Below, piece after piece: positions 25,098-33,928 of a DNA stretch of 64,000 bases. The stretch is taken from positions 186,001 through 250,000 of the forward strand of contig NZ_FNCH01000004.1 of NCBI RefSeq assembly GCF_900100705.1, written 5' to 3'. The notes below the pieces were generated by a model, which saw only the letters and a list, made by a program, of their open reading frames with translations, searched no databases and was not told where the DNA came from. The translations under genes and the position numbers were made by a program. Position 1 is the first letter of the stretch, and every line of letters starts with the position of its first letter. Origin of the DNA: Pedobacter terrae (GTDB lineage: Bacteria; Bacteroidota; Bacteroidia; Sphingobacteriales; Sphingobacteriaceae).

Positions 25098-27317
25098 TTA
25101 AAATCCCAACCTCTCGTCCAGTTCACTCGTAGCTTCTTCTTGTTGCTGATATTGATTACAATCAAAAGTAATGGAAACACCTGATTTTGGCGCTTCGAAA
25201 TCAGCATGACTGATTTTTAACGCTGGATTGGCATAAACTCTTTTTATAAATCCTGCAAAAATGGGTAAAGCTGTATTTGCACCTTCACCCTGATTGGTGC
25301 TGATAAAGTGGAAAGCCCTGTCTTCACAGCCGGTCCAGATACCCGTTACCAATTGTGGCGTAATGGCCATAAACCACCCATCAGAGTTATTTTGGGTAGT
25401 ACCTGTTTTCGCACCGATTGGTGCATTAACTTTATATTTATAATTTAATCTCGAACCGGTTCCGTTAGTTACCACACCTTTAAGCATCCGTGTCATTACA
25501 TAAGCTACTTCCTCGCTCATAATTGGTTTTGGTATTTCCTTTTGAGAAAATAATACCACACCATTTTTATCTTCAATCCTCAATAAATAAATGGGTTTGG
25601 TGTAAGTTCCTTTATTGGCAAAAGCACCGTAAGCACCCACCATATTATAAACGGAAGAATCGAACGTACCCAGGCAAATAGATGGAAATGCCGGAACATT
25701 GGGGATCCCCATTTTGGTGGCCAGCGTAGATACTGCCACAGGACCAACCTGTTTCATTAAATAAGCCGTAACAAAGTTTTGAGAGTAGGCTAACGCTTTT
25801 TGCAAGGTAATACTACCGGGTAATGGTTTGCCCGAATTTCTTGGTGTCCATGGTTCACCATAACCTTCAATCGTTACCGGAACGTTTGGCACGGTATAAC
25901 AAGGCGAATAACCATTTTCTATGGCTACTGCATAGGTAAATGGTTTTGCTGTTGAACCTACCTGGCGGGTTCCCATTTTAACCTGATCGTATTTAAAGTG
26001 TTCGTAATTAATTCCTCCAACCCACGCTTTAACATGCCCATTGGTCGGGTCCATCGTCATCATCGCGTTGCGTAAAAGCATTTTGTAATAACGTACAGAG
26101 TCGATCGGTTTCATCACCGTATCAATATTACCTTTCCAGGTAAAAATGGTCATTTCTGTTTTGGTGTTGAAGTCATTTTTGATTTCTTCATCTGATTTAC
26201 CTTCCAGTTTTAACGCCTTATAACGGTCAGATCTTTTAATGCCCTGCTCAATCTGCAAAGTTTTATCCTTAAAAGGGTTTCTGCCCTTCCAGCTGGCAAT
26301 AAACTGTGCCTGTAAAACTTTCATATATTCTTTTTGCGCTTCTTCGGCGTACACCTGCATATCATAATTCAAGGTAGTATAAATCTTCAAACCATCACGG
26401 TCCAAATCGTACGGTGTGCCATCAGGCTTTGTAATGGATTGCTCCTGAAAGATATTTTTGATATCATTTTTCAGTACAGAACGGAAGTATGGTGCAATAC
26501 CGTCATTAACAGTTGCAGCATTGAAATGCAGATTTAAAGGTTTATCTTTTTGTTCATCAAATTCCGACTGGGTCAAGAGGTCTGCTTTAACCATCAATGC
26601 CATTACGGTGTTTCTACGGTCTCTGGAACGTTCAGGATGGCGGGTTGGCGAATACATGGTAATACCTTTTTGCATTCCAACCAAGGTTGATGCCTGTGTT
26701 AAAGTTAACTTATCGGGCGTGGTGTTAAAATAAACCCTTGCTGCAGATTTGATGCCATAGGCCTGATTACCAAAATCAACCGTATTTAAATACATGGTAA
26801 TAATTTCTTCTTTGGTGTAGTTGCGTTCCAACTTAACAGCAACAATCCACTCCTTAAATTTGGTTAATACCAACGAGAAGAAATTAAGGTTCGATTCGCG
26901 TGGAAAAAGGTTTTTGGCCAATTGCTGGGTAATGGTACTCGCACCCTGCTTTTTGCCGATCAAGTTATAACCGATGATAGAGAAGGTACGTTTAAAATCG
27001 ATACCTGAATGTTCTTTAAAACGGGTATCTTCTGTCGCAATTAACCCATTAATTACATTTTCAGAAATATCCTTATAAGTAACGTTCGATCTGTTCTGAA
27101 CAAAATAGGTACCTAAAGGGCGGCCGTCTTCGGCAATAATTTCGGATGCCTGGTTGCTTTTCGGATGCTCAATATCCCTGAAAGAGGGTAAGGCGCCAAA
27201 TAAGCCAAATCCAATCATGGAGATGAAAATAGCGAATAGGGCAATTCCACCAATCAATAATTTCCAGATGAGTAAACTGTATCTTTTTGTATCCTGTGGA
27301 GAAAGGGATTTGTTCAT
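25098..27317 (-). CDS. Class A penicillin-binding protein (PBP1A type)
   Basis: The 739-aa protein has one N-terminal transmembrane helix (about residues 23-45), a GT51 glycosyltransferase domain with catalytic E96 in ATEDTRF and QGASTITQQLAKNLF, and a transpeptidase domain with the three penicillin-binding motifs S455-T-A-K458, S512-Q-N514 and K637-T-G639. It polymerises and crosslinks peptidoglycan on the periplasmic side of the inner membrane. The length is typical. It is expressed alone or with sprE upstream on the same strand (105 bp gap). Confidence 0.96.
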   Translation of the reverse strand: MNKSLSPQDTKRYSLLIWKLLIGGIALFAIFISMIGFGLFGALPSFRDIEHPKSNQASEIIAEDGRPLGTYFVQNRSNVTYKDISENVINGLIATEDTRFKEHSGIDFKRTFSIIGYNLIGKKQGASTITQQLAKNLFPRESNLNFFSLVLTKFKEWIVAVKLERNYTKEEIITMYLNTVDFGNQAYGIKSAARVYFNTTPDKLTLTQASTLVGMQKGITMYSPTRHPERSRDRRNTVMALMVKADLLTQSEFDEQKDKPLNLHFNAATVNDGIAPYFRSVLKNDIKNIFQEQSITKPDGTPYDLDRDGLKIYTTLNYDMQVYAEEAQKEYMKVLQAQFIASWKGRNPFKDKTLQIEQGIKRSDRYKALKLEGKSDEEIKNDFNTKTEMTIFTWKGNIDTVMKPIDSVRYYKMLLRNAMMTMDPTNGHVKAWVGGINYEHFKYDQVKMGTRQVGSTAKPFTYAVAIENGYSPCYTVPNVPVTIEGYGEPWTPRNSGKPLPGSITLQKALAYSQNFVTAYLMKQVGPVAVSTLATKMGIPNVPAFPSICLGTFDSSVYNMVGAYGAFANKGTYTKPIYLLRIEDKNGVVLFSQKEIPKPIMSEEVAYVMTRMLKGVVTNGTGSRLNYKYKVNAPIGAKTGTTQNNSDGWFMAITPQLVTGIWTGCEDRAFHFISTNQGEGANTALPIFAGFIKRVYANPALKISHADFEAPKSGVSITFDCNQYQQQEEATSELDERLGF

Positions 27318-27422
27318 TTTATATTGTTATTTTCCAAAACCACCAGGATAGGTGATTTTGGATGCAAATTTATTAATTTTTTATAGAATGAATTTCAGAC
27401 TTAGGTCTTAATGCATTTTATG

Positions 27423-30185
27423 CTATTTGTAATTGTCTTTTAAAAACTCCAGATATTCATTAATCCGTGTCCTGTCTGTCAGTTTTTCAAAGTTTTCTTT
27501 ACTGATGATAAAACCTTTATATAGGTTGGCCGGAACTTTCATAATGTTCTTTAACTGGCCCGTAATGCTCGATTCGTAAAGCTTGGCATCTTCAAGGTCG
27601 ATAAAACTCGTAATGTAAATTAACTGGTCATTATCCAGTTCTACCAATTTATGTTCCAAATCGTTGTCGGGGTAATTTCCGCGGTTAAACTGACCGATCC
27701 CAAAACGCGATGAACTTAGGGTTAAAGTAGCATCGGCTACGTCGATTACATAATAATATTCTTCTGATTTTGCATTGCTGAAAATACTAACAGGTTTAGT
27801 TGGATCAACTGGTTTAACCTCAACCGGTTTTTCTACCGGAATTGGTTCAGCCTGTTTTGCGACAGGATTTTCAACTACCAGTGGTTTTGTTGGTACATCA
27901 ACTGGTGCGGCCTGACTTACAAAACGGGGCGCGTTAGCATCAAAATCGATCAGTGCAACCGAACGTTGTTTAAATTCCTCAAGATTGGCCTCAATATATT
28001 TTAAGTGATCGCGTACCAAAGGCGTAATAATTTTATCGTTGGGATAGCGATTGGTAATCAGGTTAAATTCGGTAAGTAGCGGATCAACCTTTGCAGTACG
28101 GCCAACAGCAATGGCTTTTAAGTAAGCATATTGCGGCGCAAGATCATTTTCAGGGAAAGCTGTGATATTATCGTCAGCCAGTTTCACCACGTTGACATAA
28201 TCTTTTTTTGCATAAGCATCAAAAGTTGCATTGTAATTGTTGATGGCCATATTTTCCATCTGTGTTTGCTTGGCTGAGTACGATGGGTCTAAAATATTTT
28301 TGGCAAAATTAGATTCAGGGAATTTGTTGATTACCAGTTGCTTATACTGCTCAGATTTTGCATCATCAATACCTTTATAATTGAGGTATAAACTGTAATA
28401 AATGGCAACCAGGTGGTTGTTATCCGGATATCTTTTGATCAATTCCAGATATATTTTATTTGCTTCTGATTTATCATTCAATTCCTGTTGGTAAAAACTG
28501 GCAATTTCAAAATAAGCATCAATAATTTTCTGATCAGATGCTGCCACTAGCACAGGAGTGGTAGGTAAAGCATCCAAAAACTGTTTTTCCAGCGATGTCT
28601 GATCTGCAGCCGTTGGGTTGCTTTGGCCATTTGCAGGTGTAATTTCTGTAGCCACTTTTCCTCCGGCTAAAACCTGGTTGGTTTCCTGTGCAGATGAGCG
28701 TACACTTTGGCGCCAGTTATCTTCCAGCTGTCTCGTTCCCCATCGTTTTTTAAAGTCGCCAAAGCCATTACTAATGGCCGCATTATTATTGAAATAAAAG
28801 GTATTTCCGGCAGTATGATTTGGTGTATTCAAACTTCTGTTCGGAAAATCCGGATCATTTAAAAATTGGTTGTTAATCACGCCTCCTGTATTGCTTACTT
28901 CAACCTTTGGTGTTAAATAAGCTTTTACTTTAGCTTCACGCTCAGCAGCAGGAAGTTTGGCAAAGGCCTGGGCAGTATCTTCTTTGGAGATAATGGTGTA
29001 CCTGTCCGTTAAATATTGCAGGTTATCTGCTTTTTTTACAATGTTGTCGTAATCAGGAAAGTTTTTCGGTAAAATCATCACGGTACTATCATAGTACAGT
29101 TTTGCTTTAATGTAATTGTTAAACTCTTTAAAGTTTAAATCGGCAATTCTTAAATAGGAGAGCGCCTTTTGCGTTTGGTTTCTGGTACTTTTTAAAACCG
29201 ACTTATGGTAGTTCTCTTCTGCCTTTACAAAGTTTCCTTCGGCAGAGAAAAGCTCTCCAACCTGATAATAAATCTGATCGGTATAGTCAGTATTCTTATC
29301 ATCTTTTAACAAGGCTAAAAGTTGTTGTTCCTTGTTAAGTTTTTCTCCGTTTAGTAATGCCCTCAGCTTAATCCGGTTTAAATTGGCATGAAAATACATC
29401 TCGAAAGGTGCATTGCTTTTTTCAACTTTGGTGAAGTTGGCATAAGCATCCTGAATGTTTTTCTCCTTTTCCTGTAATTGTGCCAATATAAAGCGCCAGC
29501 GGATGCGCAACTGTTTTTCTGCAGGTAATGCAATAGCCGATTCTAAAAACAAAATGGCTTCTTTATTGCGTTTTTGATAAATGCGCATCTGGGCAGCAGT
29601 AGCCAGCGGTTCGGCGAGGTCCTTTTTTAACTGATCGGAAGCGCGCAGCATCGTATCAATAATTTTATCGGCCAGTACCATATTGTTGAGTTCCATTTGG
29701 CTACGCGCTTTCCAGTTCATGGCCATAATAAAGGTCTTCAAATCGCTGTTATAGGTTTTTGCCGTATAATCAAAGTATTCTGATGCGATAAAATAATTGC
29801 CTTTCAGGTAATTGGCCTTACCCAAAAGCATGTAGGCATCATCAATATAATTGCTGAAACTTTTATCATTGATAATGGTTTGACCTTTGATAATCACGTC
29901 ATCAAGCTGTTTATTGGCCGCGCCTGGTGTAAGTACCAGATTGATCTGTGGTTCAGGATCAAGGTAAACCGGGAGTGTTTTTTCGTAATTATCATTATAG
30001 CTTTGTAACAAATTCTCATTGTACTCGCTTAGTAAAACATTGGCGTTATAGATATAGTTGTATTTTGCCGTTAAGTTTTGAAACCTACGATCTACGGCGG
30101 TATCTTTATTTGCAACACAGCCATAAATAAAAATACTGATGAGGATGAAAAAGGGATTTAAGTTTTTGTTAGCGTAATTTTTCAA
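27423..30185 (-). CDS. sprE: SprE/PorW-like TPR lipoprotein (T9SS accessory)
   Basis: The 920-aa protein starts at TTG (an in-frame stop six codons earlier leaves no other start before the signal) and has a lipobox with Cys23 (FIYGC). From about residue 35 on it is a chain of TPR-like helix pairs, interrupted by a disordered Asn/Thr-rich stretch (about 425-530) and a Pro/Val/Lys-rich stretch (about 775-815) before a short C-terminal domain. The N-terminal block with YNYIYNANVLL and SYNDNYEKTLPVYL matches the SprE/PorW family of outer-membrane-associated gliding/T9SS proteins. It lies 6.5 kb from gldKLMN in the same window. The family call is from pattern memory. Confidence 0.78.
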   Translation of the reverse strand: MKNYANKNLNPFFILISIFIYGCVANKDTAVDRRFQNLTAKYNYIYNANVLLSEYNENLLQSYNDNYEKTLPVYLDPEPQINLVLTPGAANKQLDDVIIKGQTIINDKSFSNYIDDAYMLLGKANYLKGNYFIASEYFDYTAKTYNSDLKTFIMAMNWKARSQMELNNMVLADKIIDTMLRASDQLKKDLAEPLATAAQMRIYQKRNKEAILFLESAIALPAEKQLRIRWRFILAQLQEKEKNIQDAYANFTKVEKSNAPFEMYFHANLNRIKLRALLNGEKLNKEQQLLALLKDDKNTDYTDQIYYQVGELFSAEGNFVKAEENYHKSVLKSTRNQTQKALSYLRIADLNFKEFNNYIKAKLYYDSTVMILPKNFPDYDNIVKKADNLQYLTDRYTIISKEDTAQAFAKLPAAEREAKVKAYLTPKVEVSNTGGVINNQFLNDPDFPNRSLNTPNHTAGNTFYFNNNAAISNGFGDFKKRWGTRQLEDNWRQSVRSSAQETNQVLAGGKVATEITPANGQSNPTAADQTSLEKQFLDALPTTPVLVAASDQKIIDAYFEIASFYQQELNDKSEANKIYLELIKRYPDNNHLVAIYYSLYLNYKGIDDAKSEQYKQLVINKFPESNFAKNILDPSYSAKQTQMENMAINNYNATFDAYAKKDYVNVVKLADDNITAFPENDLAPQYAYLKAIAVGRTAKVDPLLTEFNLITNRYPNDKIITPLVRDHLKYIEANLEEFKQRSVALIDFDANAPRFVSQAAPVDVPTKPLVVENPVAKQAEPIPVEKPVEVKPVDPTKPVSIFSNAKSEEYYYVIDVADATLTLSSSRFGIGQFNRGNYPDNDLEHKLVELDNDQLIYITSFIDLEDAKLYESSITGQLKNIMKVPANLYKGFIISKENFEKLTDRTRINEYLEFLKDNYK

Positions 30186-30267
30186 GTATGATAAATCTCT
30201 TTAGGTGGATGTAACAATAAACAATATATGTAGAAAATATTTTATTTGGCAACGAATTTTAATTATT

Positions 30268-30275
30268 CAAAGTTA
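30268..30275 (-). promoter_or_regulatory. Possible -7 box (TAACTTTG) for sprE
   Basis: On the minus strand TAACTTTG matches TAnnTTTG and lies about 83 bp before the sprE start, inside the divergent sprE/atpZ gap. No convincing -33 element was found. Confidence 0.4.
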
Positions 30276-30296
30276 ATTTAATTATTGCATTAAAAA

Positions 30297-30521
30297 ATGG
30301 AAAATCCGAAAGAAGAAAATACAAAGAAAAAGGTAAATGCAGCTGCAAAATACTCTGCTATTGGTTTCCAGATGTTCGCAACCATAGGTCTGGTTACTTT
30401 TATAGGTTACAAAATTGATGAACACCGAAACAGTAAAACTAATTTAATTACAGCAGCTTTTGCCTTGGCAGGGGTGGGGATTGCACTTTATCAGGCGATC
30501 AGACAGGTTACCAGGAGTTAG
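30297..30521 (+). CDS. atpZ: AtpZ/AtpI-family small membrane protein
   Basis: The 74-aa protein has a charged N-terminus followed by two transmembrane helices (about residues 20-40 and 48-66) separated by a GYKIDEHRNSK loop, the layout of the AtpZ/AtpI family. These proteins accompany F-type ATP synthase operons and are linked to c-ring assembly or Mg/Ca transport. It is the first gene of the ATP synthase group here. Confidence 0.88.
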   Translation: MENPKEENTKKKVNAAAKYSAIGFQMFATIGLVTFIGYKIDEHRNSKTNLITAAFALAGVGIALYQAIRQVTRS

Positions 30522-30660
30522 TTATCAGTTGGCAGTTATCAGTCGGCAGTTATCAGTTGGCAGTTAGCAATTTTTGGTTGGCAGTTTCGGTTAATCCAGC
30601 TAACGATGGAACGACTTTCAGTTAACCGATTAACCAGTTTAAACAATTAAACAATAAACC
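30522..30660. repeat. Array of CAGTTGGCAGTTAT units in the atp gene cluster
   Basis: Immediately after the atpZ stop there are three or four copies of TTATCAGTTGGCAG, followed by GGTTAATCC/GATTAACC-type segments that are partly complementary. The block fills most of the gap before the next gene. Confidence 0.7.
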
Positions 30661-30709
30661 ACTTTCTCAATATTTCTCGTCTATACTACTTACTTGATAC
30701 TAAAAACCT

Positions 30710-30717
30710 TATCTTTG
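30710..30717 (+). promoter_or_regulatory. Possible -7 box (TATCTTTG) before the small atp-linked gene
   Basis: TATCTTTG fits TAnnTTTG and lies 32 bp before the TTG start at 30749. A promoter here would let atpB onward be transcribed separately from atpZ. Confidence 0.45.
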
Positions 30718-30748
30718 CAGAAAGTTTTACCTGCTAAGAAATTATACC

Positions 30749-31138
30749 TTGACGCTAGCCAAATTTACAAGTATCTATTTCATTTTTGTGGGCCTATTAA
30801 TAGGTGTTATTGCCGCTTTACCTTTAGTATTTCCTGATAAGCAGCTTTTTGTAAACAGTTTCTGGGTGATGTTTGGCTTTTTGGCGGGTATCACCTATAT
30901 CGCTTACATGCTGGTTGCTATAGGTGTAAAACGCGATCCGGAAGTGGGTATAATGGCTATTATGGGATCAATTGCGGTGAAGATGATTTTTTGTATGGCT
31001 TTTGTGTTGATTTACAGTATAAAAGCAAAGGGAATTGGGCTTGTGTTTCTGCTTAATTTTTTTTCTTTATATTTATTGTTTACGGTCTTTGAAGTTTACT
31101 GTTTGTTACGTAACTTGCGCCACCAAAATTTAAAGTAA
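30749..31138 (+). CDS. Four-helix membrane protein at the AtpI position
   Basis: The 129-aa product starts at TTG (no in-frame ATG nearby) and contains four transmembrane helices with few charged residues between them. It has the size and topology of AtpI/UncI proteins and sits directly before atpB, 14 bp away, where atpI is found in many bacteria. I see no diagnostic motif, so the assignment as an AtpI-like assembly factor is by position and shape only. Confidence 0.7.
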   Translation: MTLAKFTSIYFIFVGLLIGVIAALPLVFPDKQLFVNSFWVMFGFLAGITYIAYMLVAIGVKRDPEVGIMAIMGSIAVKMIFCMAFVLIYSIKAKGIGLVFLLNFFSLYLLFTVFEVYCLLRNLRHQNLK

Positions 31139-31152
31139 AAAACTGCCAATAA

Positions 31153-32286
31153 ATGGATTGTAACCGAGTTTTTGTGTCTAAAGTTAAAAGGCTAACTGTT
31201 GTTTTTACGCTTTTAATCGCGTTTTTGTCTATCAAAATTGATACTTTCGCTCAAGTTGATAGCGCTGTTGTTCCTGTTGATAGTGCTGTTGCCGACTCTG
31301 CTCATGTAGCTTCTGGAGAACCTGGAGCTGAGGCTGGTCTTGGTAAAGAAAAATTCGAGCCTACCAAAGTAATTATGGAACACATTGCCGATTCGCACAT
31401 GTGGCATCTTTGGGGACATACTTCATTGCCTCTTCCTGTAATTTTGTATACGCCTAATGGTTTAGAAGTTTTCTCATCTGGTAATTTTCATCACGGTGAG
31501 CACGATTATAATGGTAAATACAACAACTATCGTTTAGAAGAAGATCATATTAAAGTGGTTGCTGCTGACGGAAAAGTGGATGAAGAGGCAAGTAAAGCTG
31601 TTTTAGATTTCTCAATTACTAAAAACGTAGCGGCAATGTTCGTGGCAATTTTGGTAATCCTTATCGTATTTATTTCAGTAGCATCAGCATATAAAAAACG
31701 CGTTGGTAAAGCACCAAAAGGTTTGCAGTCTTTTATTGAGCCTATTGTGCTTTTTGTGAGAGATGACATTGCTAAGCCGAATATTGGTCATAAATATGCG
31801 AAGTTTATGCCGTATTTGTTAACCACATTTTTCTTTCTTCTTTTTAATAATTTACTAGGATTGGTGCCAATCTTCCCTGGCAGTGCGAACGTTACAGGTA
31901 ATATTGCTTTAACTTTTGTAATGGCTTTAGGTACTTTAATTATTGTTAACATCAATGGTAACAAATATTATTGGAAGCACATCTTTTTACCAGATGTTCC
32001 ATTTTGGTTATGGCCGTTAATGGTTGTAGTTGAGGTGGTTGGGATTATTTCGAAGCCATTTGCTTTAATGGTGCGTTTATTCGCGAACATGACTGCCGGA
32101 CACATTATCGTATTAAGTTTAATTTCCTTAATCTTTATTTTCGAAACATTGGCTATCGCACCTGTTTCAGTGGCATTTGTGATATTTATGGATGTACTGG
32201 AATTATTGGTGGCATTTTTACAGGCCTTTATTTTTACCTTATTAACTGCCTTGTTTATTGGTATGGCAGTGGAAGAACATCATTAA
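31153..32286 (+). CDS. atpB: ATP synthase F0 subunit a
   Basis: The 377-aa protein is longer than the E. coli subunit a because of an N-terminal signal-like helix (about residues 14-34) and an extra soluble, His- and Asp-rich region up to about residue 155, as usual for Bacteroidota. The membrane part follows with the proton-channel helix containing the essential Arg in LMVRLFANMTAGH, and the final FIFTLLTALFIGMAVEEHH helix. It forms the proton half-channels against the c ring. Confidence 0.95.
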   Translation: MDCNRVFVSKVKRLTVVFTLLIAFLSIKIDTFAQVDSAVVPVDSAVADSAHVASGEPGAEAGLGKEKFEPTKVIMEHIADSHMWHLWGHTSLPLPVILYTPNGLEVFSSGNFHHGEHDYNGKYNNYRLEEDHIKVVAADGKVDEEASKAVLDFSITKNVAAMFVAILVILIVFISVASAYKKRVGKAPKGLQSFIEPIVLFVRDDIAKPNIGHKYAKFMPYLLTTFFFLLFNNLLGLVPIFPGSANVTGNIALTFVMALGTLIIVNINGNKYYWKHIFLPDVPFWLWPLMVVVEVVGIISKPFALMVRLFANMTAGHIIVLSLISLIFIFETLAIAPVSVAFVIFMDVLELLVAFLQAFIFTLLTALFIGMAVEEHH

Positions 32287-32315
32287 TAGAAAACTATTTT
32301 TTACAATTAATATAA

Positions 32316-32543
<228 letters not shown>

Positions 32544-32632
32544 TTCAAGCTGAAGAAATTAGATAGAGTATTTAACGATTGGTTATTTACTCTATCTTAA
32601 TTAACAAGATTAAGATTAAAAAAATAGATAAA

Positions 32633-33127
32633 ATGGATTTAGTAACCCCAAGCATAGGATTGGTTTTTTGGACATCATTAGCATTCATCTGCTTATTGAT
32701 CCTACTTAGAAAGTTTGCATGGAAACCTATTTTAGGTGCTATTCACGAACGCGAGCAGAGCATTGATGAAGCTTTAAACAAAGCTGAATTAGCTAAACAG
32801 GAAATGGCTCGCTTAACCAGTCAGAACCAGGATTTAATGCAACAGGCCCGTGCTGAACGTGACGAAATTTTGAAGGAAGCTAAAACCCTGAAAGATGGTA
32901 TCTTGAACGAAGCTAAAAAACAAGCGCAGGTTGAAGGTGCTAAATTGATCGAGAAAGCTAAAATCGAGATTGAAAACCAAAAGAAAGCCGCTTTAGCTGA
33001 AGTTAAAGACCAGGTTTCTACTTTGTCATTAGAAATTGCTGAACGTGTTTTACGTACGCAGTTAGATGATAAAACCAAACAGGAAGCTTTAGTAGCTAAC
33101 TTGTTAAAAGACGTTGAACTAAACTAG
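32633..33127 (+). CDS. atpF: ATP synthase F0 subunit b
   Basis: The start is taken as ATG 32633, which gives a 164-aa protein beginning MDLVTPSIGLVFWTS; a longer frame from a TTG at 32579 would add polar residues before the membrane helix. One N-terminal transmembrane helix (about residues 9-26) is followed by a long charged coiled-coil, the normal form of subunit b, the peripheral stalk. Confidence 0.95.
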   Translation: MDLVTPSIGLVFWTSLAFICLLILLRKFAWKPILGAIHEREQSIDEALNKAELAKQEMARLTSQNQDLMQQARAERDEILKEAKTLKDGILNEAKKQAQVEGAKLIEKAKIEIENQKKAALAEVKDQVSTLSLEIAERVLRTQLDDKTKQEALVANLLKDVELN

Positions 33128-33240
33128 ATTTGAGAAAATAGATAGGAGATACTAGATTTGAGACACTAGATATGAGAGAGGAGATTACTCTGGATACTCA
33201 ATCTCACATCTCACATCTCAAATCTTCCATCTCACACCTA
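33128..33240. repeat. Self-complementary TCTCACATC array between atpF and atpH
   Basis: The left half has repeated ACTAGATTTGAGA/GATATGAGA units and the right half ATCTCACATCTCACATCTCAAATCT; the halves are largely reverse complements, so the intercistronic mRNA can form a long hairpin with a loop near 33187-33198. The same units occur between atpA and atpG. Confidence 0.8.
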
Positions 33241-33245
33241 AATAT

Positions 33246-33785
33246 ATGTCAGAAATTAAAGTTGCAGGCAGATACGCCAAATCATTAATCGACTTAGCCG
33301 TTGAAAACAACGCTTTAGAAGGCGCTTATAATGATATGGTTTTGTTTGAAAAAGTGGTTGATGAAACCCCTGAACTAGAAGCAATATTAAAAAACCCGAT
33401 TGTACCTTTAGATAAAAAAACTGGTATTTTAAACGGGATCTTTGCGGATAAAGTAGGGAAATTAACCATTACTTTTTTCAAAACCGTTGTAAATAAAGGG
33501 CGTTCGGCTATATTATTTACCACTGCAAAACAATTTATACAACAATACAACCTTATTAAAGGTATTGTTACTGCCGATGTAACTACAGCAAGTACATTAA
33601 GCCCTGCAGCCAAAGAGCAGATTATAGCAATTGTAAAAAAAGAATTAGGCGCCAATCAGGTTATTGTTAACGAAAAAATTAACGAGAAATTAATTGGTGG
33701 TTTTATATTAAAAGTTGGTGATAAGCAATTTGATGCAAGTATTGCCAGCGGTTTAAGTAAACTTAAAAAAGAATTTGCGCAGTAA
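33246..33785 (+). CDS. atpH: ATP synthase F1 subunit delta
   Basis: The 179-aa protein has the delta/OSCP pattern: N-terminal VAGRYAKSLIDLAVENN helix, a middle helical domain, and the C-terminal signature KLIGGFILKVGDKQFDASI. It connects the peripheral stalk to the alpha3beta3 head. It lies in the expected place between atpF and atpA. Confidence 0.96.
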   Translation: MSEIKVAGRYAKSLIDLAVENNALEGAYNDMVLFEKVVDETPELEAILKNPIVPLDKKTGILNGIFADKVGKLTITFFKTVVNKGRSAILFTTAKQFIQQYNLIKGIVTADVTTASTLSPAAKEQIIAIVKKELGANQVIVNEKINEKLIGGFILKVGDKQFDASIASGLSKLKKEFAQ

Positions 33786-33905
33786 GCGCTAGGCGATAAG
33801 CGTATAGCGTTAAAACGCCAAACGCAAACCGCCGAACACAAAGAATATTGCGATAAGCGGATGGCGAATAAATGCCAGGCGCCATGCGCTAAGCACTAAA
33901 CATTT
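33786..33905. repeat. GCGATAAGCG array between atpH and atpA
   Basis: Units such as GGCGATAAGCG, GCGATAAGCGGATGGCG, ACGCCAAACGC and GGCGCCATGCGCTAAGC fill the gap. GCG and CGC words alternate, so several small hairpins are possible. The vocabulary differs from the arrays in the two neighbouring gaps. Confidence 0.7.
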
Positions 33906-33928
33906 ACAAAAAGATATAAAGTAAAATT

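Noticed and set aside
32579..33127. Longer atpF from TTG 32579
   Set aside because: It adds eighteen mostly basic residues before the membrane anchor; ATG 32633 gives the standard form.
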